A DNA stretch of 51,967 nt, taken from Halobacteriovorax sp. Lineage in GTDB: Bacteria > Bdellovibrionota > Bacteriovoracia > Bacteriovoracales > Bacteriovoracaceae. Each line of letters starts with the position of its first letter. Position 1 is the stretch's first letter. The stretch covers positions 1 through 51,967 of the forward strand of contig JAIFLR010000023.1 in assembly GCA_020048985.1 (NCBI GenBank), written 5' to 3'. The notes beneath the pieces are model-generated. The model did no database searches. It was not told the origin of the DNA and saw nothing but the letters and a program-made list of their open reading frames with translations. The translations under genes and the position numbers were made by a program. Below, one piece after another: positions 27,008 to 36,411 of this stretch.

Positions 27008-27763
27008 TTACCCGAACACGCCTTCAATGTAGTCTTTAGTGCGCTTGTCTTTAATCTCACCAGCAAATATTTTTTGGTTCGTATCGAGATCAAGGATTTC
27101 ACCGTTAAGCATCATCGCTGTGCGATCACCAAGTCGTTTCGCCTGGTTGATCACGTTAGTTACCATAATAATGGTCATATCTTTTTTAAGTTCATGAAGA
27201 ACTGCTTCAATTTTCATCGTTGTCACTGGATCAATGGCGATTGAAAATTCATCCAGACATAATACTTCAGGGTGGTGAGAGAGTGCGCGTGCAATAGTCA
27301 GACGCTGCTGTTGCCCGCCCGAAAGTTTAGTCGCTAGAGTGTGGAGTCGGTCTTTCACTTCGTCCCAAAGCGCGGCTTTTTTCAGACAGTCCTCAAGGAT
27401 AAAATCAAGTTCCGCAGGGTCTTTACATCCGGCCATACGTGGAGCGTAAGTAACGTTCTCTTTAATGGTCATGGGGAGACCGACAGGAAGAGGGGACACC
27501 ATCCCAATTCTTCGTCTCAAAAAAGTTGAATCTTCATCTTCGAAAATATCCTGGCCGTCCAGAAGGATTTGCCCTTGAACTTTGACCTCATTATTAAAGT
27601 CTGTCATGCGGTTGATGCTTCTTAGGAGCGAACTCTTTCCAGAGTTTGCAGGACCGATGATTGCCAGGACTTCATTATGGTAAATATCTAAATTTAAGTT
27701 TTTTACTACAAGATTTTGCCCGTAGCTGATTTTAAGACCCTTAATTTCAATTTTCTTTTTCAT
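27008..27763 (-). CDS. pstB: PstB-like ATPase with degenerate Q-loop and H-loop
   Basis: 251 residues from ATG 27763 (MKKKIEIKGL), 1 base beyond the pstA stop region; the longer in-frame start lies inside pstA. Walker A GPANSGKSS and signature LSGGQQQR are intact. The Q-loop reads MVSPLPVGLP (residues 88-97), so the usual Gln is Pro91. Walker B is VLCLDEF, the D-loop is IAID, and the H-loop reads VTNVINQA with Asn203 where PstB has His. Such changes normally weaken hydrolysis at the site formed by this subunit's own Walker motifs. Complementary to the defect in the next gene. Confidence 0.9.
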   Translation of the reverse strand: MKKKIEIKGLKISYGQNLVVKNLNLDIYHNEVLAIIGPANSGKSSLLRSINRMTDFNNEVKVQGQILLDGQDIFEDEDSTFLRRRIGMVSPLPVGLPMTIKENVTYAPRMAGCKDPAELDFILEDCLKKAALWDEVKDRLHTLATKLSGGQQQRLTIARALSHHPEVLCLDEFSIAIDPVTTMKIEAVLHELKKDMTIIMVTNVINQAKRLGDRTAMMLNGEILDLDTNQKIFAGEIKDKRTKDYIEGVFG

Positions 27764-27764
27764 A

Positions 27765-28634
27765 TTACCACTTCCTCTTAGTACGGAAGTAAGTTCGAAG
27801 CACAACAGCAATTGAATTCACTGAGAGGATAAGCATGATCAATATAAGAGCTGTCGCAAATGGATAGGCTTCAGGAACACCAACTACCTGAGTTGAAATC
27901 GTAAATAGGTGCATGGAAAGAGTCATACACTGATCAAAAACACTTTGAGGCAAGAACGGGAGGTAGAATGCAACACCAGTGAATAGAATTGCAGCTGTTT
28001 CACCGGCAGATCTTCCAACTGCAAAAACTACACCCGTTAAAATACCAGGCAAAGAATTGGGAAGAACGATATGGCGGATAGTTTGTAGTTTGCTGGCCCC
28101 AACGTTCCAAGAAGCCTCACGGAATGAACGAGGAACTGCCTGCAGAGATTCTAGAGTTGAAGTGATGATAACTGGCAAGTTCATGACCGCTAATGTGAAT
28201 GAAGCGGCAAGAATACTGGTTCCCATTTTCATGAATAAAACAAAAGCGCCTAAACCAAAGAGAGCATGAACAATACTCGGAACACCAGCAAGATTCAGGA
28301 TCGCTAGGCGAATAACACGAGTCAGTTTGCCATCTTTGGCATATTCAGAGAGGTAAAGAGCAGCAAGAACACCAAGAGGACACGAGACCAAAACGCTGAT
28401 CATCACAAGCCAGAATGTCCCAACGATGGTGGGGAAAATCCCACCTGCGGTCATTCCATTAATTGGATCTTGAGTGAGGAAATCCCACGAAAGCACAGGG
28501 TATCCCTTGATGAATAACCAAAAAATAATTCCCAGGGCTGGCAAGAACAAGAAGAACGTCACCATACTGAGTGCATTCTTAAAGTTCTTTTCGCGAATTT
28601 CTTTGTTTAAAAGATGAATGCTTGGTTTAAACAT
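27765..28634 (-). CDS. pstA: Phosphate ABC transporter permease PstA
   Basis: Membrane subunit of the phosphate transporter. About 289 residues from ATG 28634 (MFKPSIHLLNKEIREK), 1 base after the pstC stop; an upstream in-frame start lies within pstC. Six hydrophobic segments and the BPD-type coupling loop (SFREASWNVGASKLQTIRHIVLPNSLPG, about 188-215, EAA motif) are present. Followed by the two ATPase genes. Confidence 0.95.
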   Translation of the reverse strand: MFKPSIHLLNKEIREKNFKNALSMVTFFLFLPALGIIFWLFIKGYPVLSWDFLTQDPINGMTAGGIFPTIVGTFWLVMISVLVSCPLGVLAALYLSEYAKDGKLTRVIRLAILNLAGVPSIVHALFGLGAFVLFMKMGTSILAASFTLAVMNLPVIITSTLESLQAVPRSFREASWNVGASKLQTIRHIVLPNSLPGILTGVVFAVGRSAGETAAILFTGVAFYLPFLPQSVFDQCMTLSMHLFTISTQVVGVPEAYPFATALILIMLILSVNSIAVVLRTYFRTKRKW

Positions 28635-28635
28635 A

Positions 28636-29568
28636 TTATTTCTTTCTTCCACGGATAAGGTAATCCGCTGAAACGTTTACGATAAATGAAAGAATAAAAA
28701 GTACGAGGCCAATTGCAAAAAGGGCCTGATAGTGTTCTCCGCCTTTTGGAGACTCACCCAACTCGGCAGCGATTGTTGCTGTTAGTGTTCTCGCAGGATC
28801 AAACAAACTATGAGGAATTTGAATAGAGTGACCAGTTGCCATGAGAACTGCCATGGTTTCACCCAAAGCGCGTCCAACTCCTAAAAGTGCTGCCGCCATA
28901 AGACCATTTTTGGCAGCCGGAAGCAGAACTCGAGTGGCCACTTCCCATTTCGTTGCACCCATCGCTTCTGCTGCTTCTCTATAAGTCTCAGGCACTGCTC
29001 TAAGAGCGTCCTCTCCAACCGAAACAATCAGCGGCAAGGACATAAGGGCCAAAATAATAGAGGCGTTAAGAATATTGAGACCAATTGGAACATCAAAACC
29101 ATGAATGATGAGCGGGTTAATCATCATAATGGCAATGAAACCCCAAACAACTGAAGGGATCGCTGCCAGAAACTCAATCAAGATTTTGTAAATCTCTCTG
29201 AACTGGGGCGAACAAAATTCAGAAATATAAAAGGCACAGGCCAGACCTAGTGGAACAGCAATTAGCATCGATATGATTGTGACACTGACTGTTCCAACAA
29301 AAAGAGCAAGTATTCCATAAGTCACGTTTGAAACAGAAGCTGGATTCCAGGCTGTAGAAGAGAAGAATTCTACAAAGTCAAAACGACCGACAAGGAAAGG
29401 AAAAGATTCCTTTAAAATAAAAAACAAGATCGCAACGATAAGAAAAATGGAACTGAATCCGCCAGCTTTAATGGTGAATTCAATTATCTTTTCAGATGTT
29501 GGTTTGGTGCTTTTTTTCTTTCTCCACTCCATCGCTAGAGCAGGCGTTTGTTCTAACTTCATTTCCAT
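28636..29568 (-). CDS. pstC: Phosphate ABC transporter permease PstC
   Basis: 310-residue permease with about six membrane segments and an EAA loop (TYREAAEAMGATKWEVATRVLLPAAKNG, about 208-235). Long hydrophilic N-terminus (about 30 residues) before the first helix. Lies 2 bases after pstS and 1 base before pstA. Confidence 0.95.
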   Translation of the reverse strand: MEMKLEQTPALAMEWRKKKSTKPTSEKIIEFTIKAGGFSSIFLIVAILFFILKESFPFLVGRFDFVEFFSSTAWNPASVSNVTYGILALFVGTVSVTIISMLIAVPLGLACAFYISEFCSPQFREIYKILIEFLAAIPSVVWGFIAIMMINPLIIHGFDVPIGLNILNASIILALMSLPLIVSVGEDALRAVPETYREAAEAMGATKWEVATRVLLPAAKNGLMAAALLGVGRALGETMAVLMATGHSIQIPHSLFDPARTLTATIAAELGESPKGGEHYQALFAIGLVLFILSFIVNVSADYLIRGRKK

Positions 29569-29570
29569 AA

Positions 29571-30434
29571 CTACTTTTTAGGTACAGGCACGTAACCTGA
29601 TTTTAAAATGATTACTTTTGCAGCTTCACCTTGAGTCCAATCCATATAAGCCTTTACAGCTACTGATGGCTCACCAGAAGTGTACATGTAAAGCTCTCTG
29701 GCAATTGGATAAGATTTATCGGTTGCTGTCTCAATAGTTGGAAGAACGCATTTTCCGTCAGCAGTAGTTACACATAGAGCTTTTACGTTTTTATTAAGGT
29801 AACCCATGCCAGAATAACCGACGGCACATGGAGTTTTTTCGACAAGATCAATTGATTCACGAGAACCATTTAGGTCCATTGAACCTGTTTTAAAGTCACG
29901 CTTCTCTCCTAGAACTGCTTCACGGAAATATTGATAAGTTCCAGAGTTTGATTGACGAGAAATTCGGATGATTTTGTTGTCTTTGCAACCAGGAACAACA
30001 GTTCCTCTAACGTCACTCCAAGTATCACATTTACCACCCTCACCGTAGATACAAGCGATTTCTTCGAGGCTTAATCCTGTAAGTGGGTTTGCAGGGTGTA
30101 CAAATACTGCCAGAGCATCCAAGCCAACAATAAATTCTTTAATTGTTTTACCATTGTTTTTAAGTGCCGCTTCTTGTTCTTCAGCTTTCATTTTTCTTGA
30201 AGAGTTTGCAATATCCACAGTTCCATTGATGAGGGCCGCAATACCAGTACCTGAACCGCCACCCGAGACTGCGATAACAACTTTAGGTTCAACTTTTCTG
30301 TATTCTTCTGCCCATGCTTGCGCCAAGTTCACGATAGTATCTGAACCTTTATTTTGGATCACAATGTGTTCTCTTTTTGAACAGCCGACCAGAGTGAAAA
30401 CGAGGGTTGAAAACAGTGCTAGTGTTGTGCGCAT
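29571..30434 (-). CDS. pstS: Phosphate-binding lipoprotein PstS
   Basis: 287-residue periplasmic phosphate receptor. Signal with lipobox LVGC (Cys about 18), so it is membrane-tethered. Phosphate-binding segments of the family are visible: NKGSDTIVNLAQAWAEEY, SGGGSGTGIAALINGTVDIANSSR and RQSNSGTYQYF. First gene of pstS-pstC-pstA-pstB-pstB; no phoU or phoB/phoR is in the window. AAGGAC precedes the ATG. Confidence 0.95.
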   Translation of the reverse strand: MRTTLALFSTLVFTLVGCSKREHIVIQNKGSDTIVNLAQAWAEEYRKVEPKVVIAVSGGGSGTGIAALINGTVDIANSSRKMKAEEQEAALKNNGKTIKEFIVGLDALAVFVHPANPLTGLSLEEIACIYGEGGKCDTWSDVRGTVVPGCKDNKIIRISRQSNSGTYQYFREAVLGEKRDFKTGSMDLNGSRESIDLVEKTPCAVGYSGMGYLNKNVKALCVTTADGKCVLPTIETATDKSYPIARELYMYTSGEPSVAVKAYMDWTQGEAAKVIILKSGYVPVPKK

Positions 30435-30500
30435 AGATAGTCCTTTGTAATTCAGCGTATATTAGCTCTGTTGGGGGAAGATTTCGAGATGACCGCGTAT

Positions 30501-30518
30501 TCTTAACCTAGTCTTAAC
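30501..30518 (-). promoter_or_regulatory. Direct repeat resembling a Pho box
   Basis: Perfect 7-base repeat with 4-base spacer: TCTTAAC-CTAG-TCTTAAC on plus, GTTAAGA-CTAG-GTTAAGA toward pstS. The 7+4+7 layout and 11-base period equal those of PhoB sites (CTGTCAT-N4-CTGTCAT), though the sequence differs. It lies 67-84 bases upstream of pstS and 19 bases before the divergent TSUP start. Confidence 0.5.
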
Positions 30519-30536
30519 GTAAGAGAAAACTTTACA

Positions 30537-31343
30537 ATGCTGCAGGACATCGCTAGCCTTTATTCTCAAATGGTTAGCTACGATATAATTATTCTTTGTT
30601 TGGCCTCTTTTGGGGCAGGATTCGTCGATTCCGTCGTTGGCGGGGGTGGACTGGTTCAATTGCCGGCCCTGATGATGGTTCTTCCACAATATCCAGTGGT
30701 CACCTTGCTTGGAACTAACAAGCTCGTTTCGGTCACCGGAACTGGTTTTTCGGCCTGGCGTTTTTCCCGCCATATTCCGTTTATTCGAACCATTATCATT
30801 CCTGCTATCTTATCGGCATTTTTGTTTTCATTTCTTGGGGCCTACACGGTTTCAATTGTAAGTAACGAATTTCTTAAGCCGCTGTTTATGGTGCTGTTAT
30901 TTTGTGTTTTTGTTCTTACCATTCGTAATAAAAATTTTGGCCTTTTGGACCATGATCCTAATTTAGTCATCCCTGTATGGAAGCCAATAGTGATTGGTTC
31001 ACTCTTGGGCTTTTATGACGGTTTTTTTGGTCCAGGAACTGGGACCTTTTTGATCATCGCTTTCGTCGGGATGTTAGGTATGACTTTTGTGCAAGGGTCG
31101 GCTTACGCAAAAATTATTAATCTGACCACGAATCTCGCGGCACTCTTATTGTTCATGTTCAAGGGAACTTTCCTATTTGAATATGCAGTTCCCATGATTA
31201 TTTTTAATGTATTAGGAGCAGTTGTGGGAGTGAGGCTGGCCCTCTTAAAAGGTAATACCTTTGTCAGAGGGCTCTTGCGAATTATTGTTTTGCTTACGAT
31301 TCTAAAATTGGGCCATCAGATCGCAGTGGAGTATTTTTTTTAA
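30537..31343 (+). CDS. TSUP (TauE/SafE) family membrane permease
   Basis: 268 residues, about eight hydrophobic segments in two repeats. Family motifs: GFVDSVVGGGGLVQLPALM (about 23-41), LGTNKLVSVTGTGFSAWRF (about 58-76) and GFYDGFFGPGTGTFLI (about 158-173). Such proteins move sulfite, sulfoacetate or similar small anions. Divergent from pstS with the Pho-box-like repeat between them, so it might be a phosphate-linked anion exporter, but this is speculative. Converges on the HPPD gene with a 4-base overlap of stops. Confidence 0.88.
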   Translation: MLQDIASLYSQMVSYDIIILCLASFGAGFVDSVVGGGGLVQLPALMMVLPQYPVVTLLGTNKLVSVTGTGFSAWRFSRHIPFIRTIIIPAILSAFLFSFLGAYTVSIVSNEFLKPLFMVLLFCVFVLTIRNKNFGLLDHDPNLVIPVWKPIVIGSLLGFYDGFFGPGTGTFLIIAFVGMLGMTFVQGSAYAKIINLTTNLAALLLFMFKGTFLFEYAVPMIIFNVLGAVVGVRLALLKGNTFVRGLLRIIVLLTILKLGHQIAVEYFF

Positions 31344-32395
31344 AGATACCCGCGCTTAATTTGGTCTCTTTCAATAGCATCAAAAAGCGCCTGAAAATTT
31401 CCATTTCCAAAGCCCCAGTGGTTTTTTCTCTGAATGTATTCAAAGAAGAGTGGCCCGATGTAGGTGTCTGAGAAAATTTGCAGAAGGTAGCCTTCAGTAT
31501 CCCCATCCACCAGTAAATTGATTCTCTCTAAAGTAGCAAGGTCTTCAGTCACTTTGAAAGGGCGATTGGGAATGGCCTCATAGTAAGTTGAAGGAACATT
31601 TAAAAACTTCACATCTCTTTCTCTTAATTCACCCACGGTTGAAATAATATCCGGGGTCATGAGGGCAATGTGTTGAACACCAGGTCCCTTATGAACATCC
31701 AAGAATTCCTGGATCTGGGATTTGCCACCCTCTCTTTCCGGTTCATTAATTGGAATGATGATGGAGTTGTCGATCAGTTGTACAACCTTAGAATTTAATC
31801 CGGTTTTAGAACCTTTAATATCAAAGTAGCGAGTCTCAACAAAACCGTAGGTACGTTTGTAGAAGTCTACCCAATGGTCCATCTGACCTTTAGGAACGTT
31901 GTTAGTAAGGTGGTCAATTCGTGAAACACGAGTTTTTAGTGGCCGAGCAGATGGATCTTGATCGACATTTTTGAATCCCGGTCTAAATTCACCCGTTGGT
32001 CGCTCTACAAATTCATTAACTACGTCGCCAAAGCCTTGTATCGAAGCTGTTTTAGTCAAACCGGTAGCCGTCTCTTCAACTTTATAATCCTGAATGAGTT
32101 TGGCGCCATTTTTGAGAGTAATCTCAAGAGCTTTTTCTACACTTTCCACCTGGAAGGATATTTTACTAACACCCTCTCCATGGGCCTTAAAATATTTGCG
32201 AGATAAGCTAGATTCATCTGTGGAACCCTTCACCAAAAAGCGCACCTGCCCTTGAGTATAAAGTTTGGATTCTGTCCCTTCAGCTGAATTGACAAAACCC
32301 ATCGTATTGAAAAGTTTTAAAGTTGGAGATTGCAAGTTATCAACTGTAAATTCCAGATGATCGATACCTTTTAGGCCAGCAGGATTTTGTGTCAT
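31340..32395 (-). CDS. hpd: 4-hydroxyphenylpyruvate dioxygenase
   Basis: Converts 4-hydroxyphenylpyruvate to homogentisate in tyrosine breakdown, a non-heme Fe(II) enzyme. 351 residues in two glyoxalase-like halves. The iron ligands are seen as H162 (RIDHLTNNV), H242 (GVQHIALMT) and E319 (GPLFFEYIQRK). Ribosome binding site GGAG. The next steps (homogentisate dioxygenase, maleylacetoacetate isomerase) are not in the window. A fused indolepyruvate oxidoreductase, which also acts on aromatic 2-oxo acids, is divergently encoded 620 bases away. Confidence 0.95.
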   Translation of the reverse strand: MTQNPAGLKGIDHLEFTVDNLQSPTLKLFNTMGFVNSAEGTESKLYTQGQVRFLVKGSTDESSLSRKYFKAHGEGVSKISFQVESVEKALEITLKNGAKLIQDYKVEETATGLTKTASIQGFGDVVNEFVERPTGEFRPGFKNVDQDPSARPLKTRVSRIDHLTNNVPKGQMDHWVDFYKRTYGFVETRYFDIKGSKTGLNSKVVQLIDNSIIIPINEPEREGGKSQIQEFLDVHKGPGVQHIALMTPDIISTVGELRERDVKFLNVPSTYYEAIPNRPFKVTEDLATLERINLLVDGDTEGYLLQIFSDTYIGPLFFEYIQRKNHWGFGNGNFQALFDAIERDQIKRGYL

Positions 32396-32416
32396 GAGTA
32401 GCTCCGTAAGTCTTAA

Positions 32417-32929
32417 TTATCTACGTGTTTTCTTTTTCGCTTGCCCTTGGGGAAGGGTAAAACAATCTTCTTTTTGGATGGGTTGAAAATAATCCGCCTC
32501 TTCAATGAGGACTCCGGCAGTAGTAGACTCAACCGCACAGATTTCAACACGCACACCTTCAGATTTTAAATGCCGTACTAGTTCAACATAATCTGAATCT
32601 CCTGACAAAATGATAATTGCATCCACTTTGCTCGCCAGCTGGGTAGCATTGATGCTGAGAGGAATATCGGCAGATTTATGGCAGGGTCTAACTGAGCCAA
32701 AATATTTGTCATGAAGCCTGTCGGCCAACTTAGAGGAGATATTCTTGCCCTCACGAAAGTAAATGAGGCGGTTTAGGCCTCGGCCTTTGAGGAGGCGGGG
32801 GATTAGCACGTCAAAATTGATCATCATACTGGAACTTCGGTACTCAGATTCCAGTGACCTCTCGATGTTGTTTCCGTCCACCAAAATTGCTACTGATTGG
32901 GATATGTGTATATTAGCTTTTTCTTCCAT
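32417..32929 (-). CDS. NYN-domain (LabA-like) nuclease-fold protein
   Basis: 170 residues of the PIN-like NYN fold: VAILVDGNNIERS near the N-terminus (first acidic residue D18) and AIIILSGDSDYVELVRHLKSEGVRVEI (about 103-130) supply the conserved Asp residues for a metal-dependent RNase site. The C-terminus is basic (KKKTRR). Similar to bacterial LabA/DUF88 proteins with presumed RNA-processing roles. Ribosome binding site AAGGAC; follows by 21 bases the direction of hpd and is likely its co-transcribed upstream gene. Confidence 0.85.
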   Translation of the reverse strand: MEEKANIHISQSVAILVDGNNIERSLESEYRSSSMMINFDVLIPRLLKGRGLNRLIYFREGKNISSKLADRLHDKYFGSVRPCHKSADIPLSINATQLASKVDAIIILSGDSDYVELVRHLKSEGVRVEICAVESTTAGVLIEEADYFQPIQKEDCFTLPQGQAKKKTRR

Positions 32930-33015
32930 ATTAAGTCCTTGATATTACTTTTTGATAATTGATCATATGATCTGGGCGGAGTATAACCTACAAAGACAAC
33001 ATTTGGGATAGAACG

Positions 33016-36000
33016 ATGGGCCATAAAATACTTAACGGGAATGAGCTTCTCATTCAGGGCGCCTTGGAAGCAGGGTTTCACCTCTACACGGGATATCCCG
33101 GATCGCCTCTGGCAGATTTTTTTAATATTCTTTATGAAGAAAAAGAAAATTTACAGAAAAAAGGTATTCGAGTTGTTATCGCCAACTCCGAAGCTAATGC
33201 TGCAGCCATGGCTTCAGGGGCCAAAATGGCGGGACAAAATGTTTTAGTCGCGATGAAGTCCATGGGGCTGCATGTCGCCTCAGATGCTTTGTCGGTTGGT
33301 AATTTTGCTAACCCTGGTAATGGTTTATCTGGAGTCGTTGTCGCCGTCGGTGATGATCCATGGTCAATTTCCACGTCCACTCCAGCGGACTCTCGTTATT
33401 TATTTAAACACCTCCATATGCCTTTTCTAGAGCCAGCAACTCCTCAAGAGTTGAAAGACTGGATGGCGCGCGCACTTGAACTTTCTCAGAAAACATCGGT
33501 TTATACCGGAATCCTTTTGACGACTTTCATGGCCGAAGGCGGAGGCCGAGTAGAAGTGGGCGAGGAGAAAGTTTTAGACTCAACACCCGTTACTCTAGAT
33601 CCTCGTGAGTTTAAACTTTCCAGCCATGTGATGGTTCCACCAAATTCTCTCCTGGCCGACAAGGAGATGATTCTTAATCGTTTTCCGCAAATTAAAAAAG
33701 TTCTGGCAGAGCTGAACATGGATGAGACTTTTGGATCTAAAAGTTCTGAAGTGGGAATTATTTCCGGCGGTGGAGTTTTTGAAACACTCAAGCAGGTGCT
33801 AGAAGAGTCAAATCTCATTAATGAAATTCAATTATACAAAGCAGCTTCTTCATACCCGTTCAATGAGCAGCAGCTTCTCCCGTTTCTCAAATCCATTAAA
33901 CATTTGATCGTAGTGGAAGAAAAACGAGGCTTTCTTGAGGGTGAAATCAAAGAGCTTGTTAGTAAGTTTGGCCTCTCTCTCACAGTCATGGGTAAAGAAT
34001 TTAAAACGGATCATGGATTCGTTGAAGGTTTTCCCGCTTTCGGTGGTCTTAATTACGAAATCATTTATAAAAAGTTGAATCAGGCAATAGATACACTTGA
34101 ATGGAACAAATCAGGTGAGATTTGTTTTAATTCTCTGCCCGAGTCAACTCGTCTAGAGGTTCTTCTTCCTAAGAGACTGCCCACTTTTTGTCCGGGTTGC
34201 CCACACCGTGAAACCTTGAGCATCATGAAAGATGTGCGGGCCTCACTTGCTGATAAAAATGTTCAACTGATCTCCCACGGGGACGTAGGTTGTTATTCAT
34301 TATCTTTTTTAGAACCCTTTAAGGAAATGCACGATCTCTCGGCGATGGGGCAGGGCGGATCCCTTGGCGCTGGCACGGATATGTTTACCACCAATCCCTC
34401 AGTCGTTTTAATGGGGGACTCTACATTCTTCCACTCAGGTATGGTTTCCATCTCGAACTCTGTTCAGATGGGTCACAATATTACTTATATCCTTCTGGAT
34501 AACGACAACACCGCCATGACAGGTCATCAAGTGACACCGAGATCTGGCCAATCAGTTGATGGAATTGTTCGCCCTCGTCAGAACATGCTGGATGTCGCGA
34601 AATCACTGCAGGTAACTGAAGCTCTTGAGATCAATCCATCTGACCGCTATTTTTATAAAAATCTTTTACTCGAAATGGTTCAAAGACCTGGAGTGAAAAT
34701 CATTGTTTCAAATAAAGAATGTGGACTCACTTTTCACGGTCGCAAAAAAAGAGATGAGCGTAAACTCTTTGCATCTGGGCAAACTGAGCCTGTGAGAGAA
34801 TTTTATCAGATCAATACCCTGGCCTGTGAAGACTGCCGGGCCTGTGTGGATATGACGGGATGCCCGGGTCTATCTCAAACCAACGATGCTTACGGCACAA
34901 AGGTGATGATTGATCCTCAAATTTGTGTTTCTGATTCTTATTGCACAAAGATTAAGGCATGCCCGAGTTTTGAATTGGTAAAGGTTCACAACTACCATCC
35001 CACAAAATATAAAACGACGACCGAAATTAAAAAAGAGTGGAACCTTCCACTTCCTGTTGCTTCAAAGACTTTGCAAGATATTTCTGATGGTAAAGACTTC
35101 AGAGCGATCGTTATTGGCGTGGGTGGCTCAGGTGTGACAACGATTTCTCGCGTGATAGCTGAAGCCGCTAGTGAAATGGGCGGAAGAAATGATCTGGATT
35201 TTAAATTTGTCGATCAGAAAGGCCTCGCCCAAAGAAATGGCTCTGTCACAAGTCACTTAAGCATTTTCAATAAAGCCAAGTCACAGGGACCAGTTGTTCC
35301 ACTGGCCTCAGCTGATCTTGTTCTTTCTCCCGATCTTTTAGAAGGATCTCGTGCAGTTGAATTTCTTTCGGCGACGGGAATTCTCATTGTGGACTCTGAA
35401 TATCAGGTGCCACTTTCGATTCTCCTTGATCGCGGGCTAGATCATGAAGTGATGACTCCTGAAATTATCCATAAAGAATTGGTTTCTAAAATTGGTAAAC
35501 GCCTCATCATGGCACCTATGAAAAAGATGTGTTTTGATAAGTTTCAGCGTCCGGTCTATGCCTCGGCGATGGTGCTGGGAATTGCCTACCAGGCGGGTAG
35601 ACTTCCTTTTACATTGGAAGATCTGAATCAGGCCCTCAAGAGTTCTGTTCCTAAAGCTGAAATCACTCCCAACTGGGAGGCTTTCATGATGGGAAGAGAA
35701 TGGTATGCCGCCAACCAAGAAAATCCGATAGAGATGACTCTCACTACGACTTCTGATCAGTTTGAATTGATAAAACAAAGTGCAGGAATGAGCGCCTATC
35801 CTTGGCAATCAAAAGATAAATATGCAAATGTGCTTGTTAGCTATACAAAACTCATGACGGAACATTTTCCTTCCATTCCTAAGTCGTACCTTGCTCAGTA
35901 TGTTCATGATATTTTGGTTTTCGATCAAGGCCTCTCTCTACCAGCATTCTATCAAAATGCAATTGACATCAAAAAGCTCTACAGCGGGGAGGAGCTTTCA

Positions 36001-36411
36001 ATTGCCCTTAGAACTCTCGCCAAAACTTTTTGGATTAAGGACGAAGTTTTTGTCTCTCACCAAATGATTTCTCCTATGAAACTCCAAGTTGACAAAGAAA
36101 AGTATCATGACATGGGATCATCGTTTGAAGTAGTTCACATAAATCGTCCAGCTTTCGACCTCATGGGTAAAAAGATCGAATTCGATTTCTCTCCCAAACC
36201 TTGGATGCTCAATATCATGAGACATTTCAGAATCTTGAGAAAACTCATGCCTCAGTGGCACCAGGAAGAAAGAAGAATTTCTGCCTCTATCCGTAAGCAG
36301 CTGTTGGAAAAAGCTCAAACATTGAAACATCTTAAAGAACTCGACTCAGTTAAGGGATACCGTGAGATACGTTATGCCCATGCTAAAAAATATTTGGGTG
36401 AAAAAGCATGA
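33016..36411 (+). CDS. Indolepyruvate:ferredoxin oxidoreductase, fused alpha and beta subunits
   Basis: 1131-residue fusion corresponding to IorA + IorB. Oxidatively decarboxylates indolepyruvate and other aryl 2-oxo acids to acyl-CoA, reducing ferredoxin. N-terminal pyrimidine-binding domain (GYPGSPLADFFN, about 24-35), a CPGCPHRETL motif (about 393-402), the TPP motif from GDSTFFHSGM to LLDNDNTAMTGHQ (about 469-507), a Cys-rich segment (CEDCRACVDMTGCPG and CVSDSYCTKIKACPS, about 604-655) for iron-sulphur clusters, and the gamma-type domain beginning VIGVGGSGVTT (about 700). A C-terminal part of about 200 residues is of the kind found in bacterial fusions. Aromatic amino-acid catabolism fits the adjacent HPPD. 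Confidence 0.93.
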   Translation: MGHKILNGNELLIQGALEAGFHLYTGYPGSPLADFFNILYEEKENLQKKGIRVVIANSEANAAAMASGAKMAGQNVLVAMKSMGLHVASDALSVGNFANPGNGLSGVVVAVGDDPWSISTSTPADSRYLFKHLHMPFLEPATPQELKDWMARALELSQKTSVYTGILLTTFMAEGGGRVEVGEEKVLDSTPVTLDPREFKLSSHVMVPPNSLLADKEMILNRFPQIKKVLAELNMDETFGSKSSEVGIISGGGVFETLKQVLEESNLINEIQLYKAASSYPFNEQQLLPFLKSIKHLIVVEEKRGFLEGEIKELVSKFGLSLTVMGKEFKTDHGFVEGFPAFGGLNYEIIYKKLNQAIDTLEWNKSGEICFNSLPESTRLEVLLPKRLPTFCPGCPHRETLSIMKDVRASLADKNVQLISHGDVGCYSLSFLEPFKEMHDLSAMGQGGSLGAGTDMFTTNPSVVLMGDSTFFHSGMVSISNSVQMGHNITYILLDNDNTAMTGHQVTPRSGQSVDGIVRPRQNMLDVAKSLQVTEALEINPSDRYFYKNLLLEMVQRPGVKIIVSNKECGLTFHGRKKRDERKLFASGQTEPVREFYQINTLACEDCRACVDMTGCPGLSQTNDAYGTKVMIDPQICVSDSYCTKIKACPSFELVKVHNYHPTKYKTTTEIKKEWNLPLPVASKTLQDISDGKDFRAIVIGVGGSGVTTISRVIAEAASEMGGRNDLDFKFVDQKGLAQRNGSVTSHLSIFNKAKSQGPVVPLASADLVLSPDLLEGSRAVEFLSATGILIVDSEYQVPLSILLDRGLDHEVMTPEIIHKELVSKIGKRLIMAPMKKMCFDKFQRPVYASAMVLGIAYQAGRLPFTLEDLNQALKSSVPKAEITPNWEAFMMGREWYAANQENPIEMTLTTTSDQFELIKQSAGMSAYPWQSKDKYANVLVSYTKLMTEHFPSIPKSYLAQYVHDILVFDQGLSLPAFYQNAIDIKKLYSGEELSIALRTLAKTFWIKDEVFVSHQMISPMKLQVDKEKYHDMGSSFEVVHINRPAFDLMGKKIEFDFSPKPWMLNIMRHFRILRKLMPQWHQEERRISASIRKQLLEKAQTLKHLKELDSVKGYREIRYAHAKKYLGEKA

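Noticed and set aside
30494-30503. GCGTATTC near pstS as a third copy of the ECF -10
   Set aside because: No GTCACAAAAA-like sequence lies 10 bases upstream.
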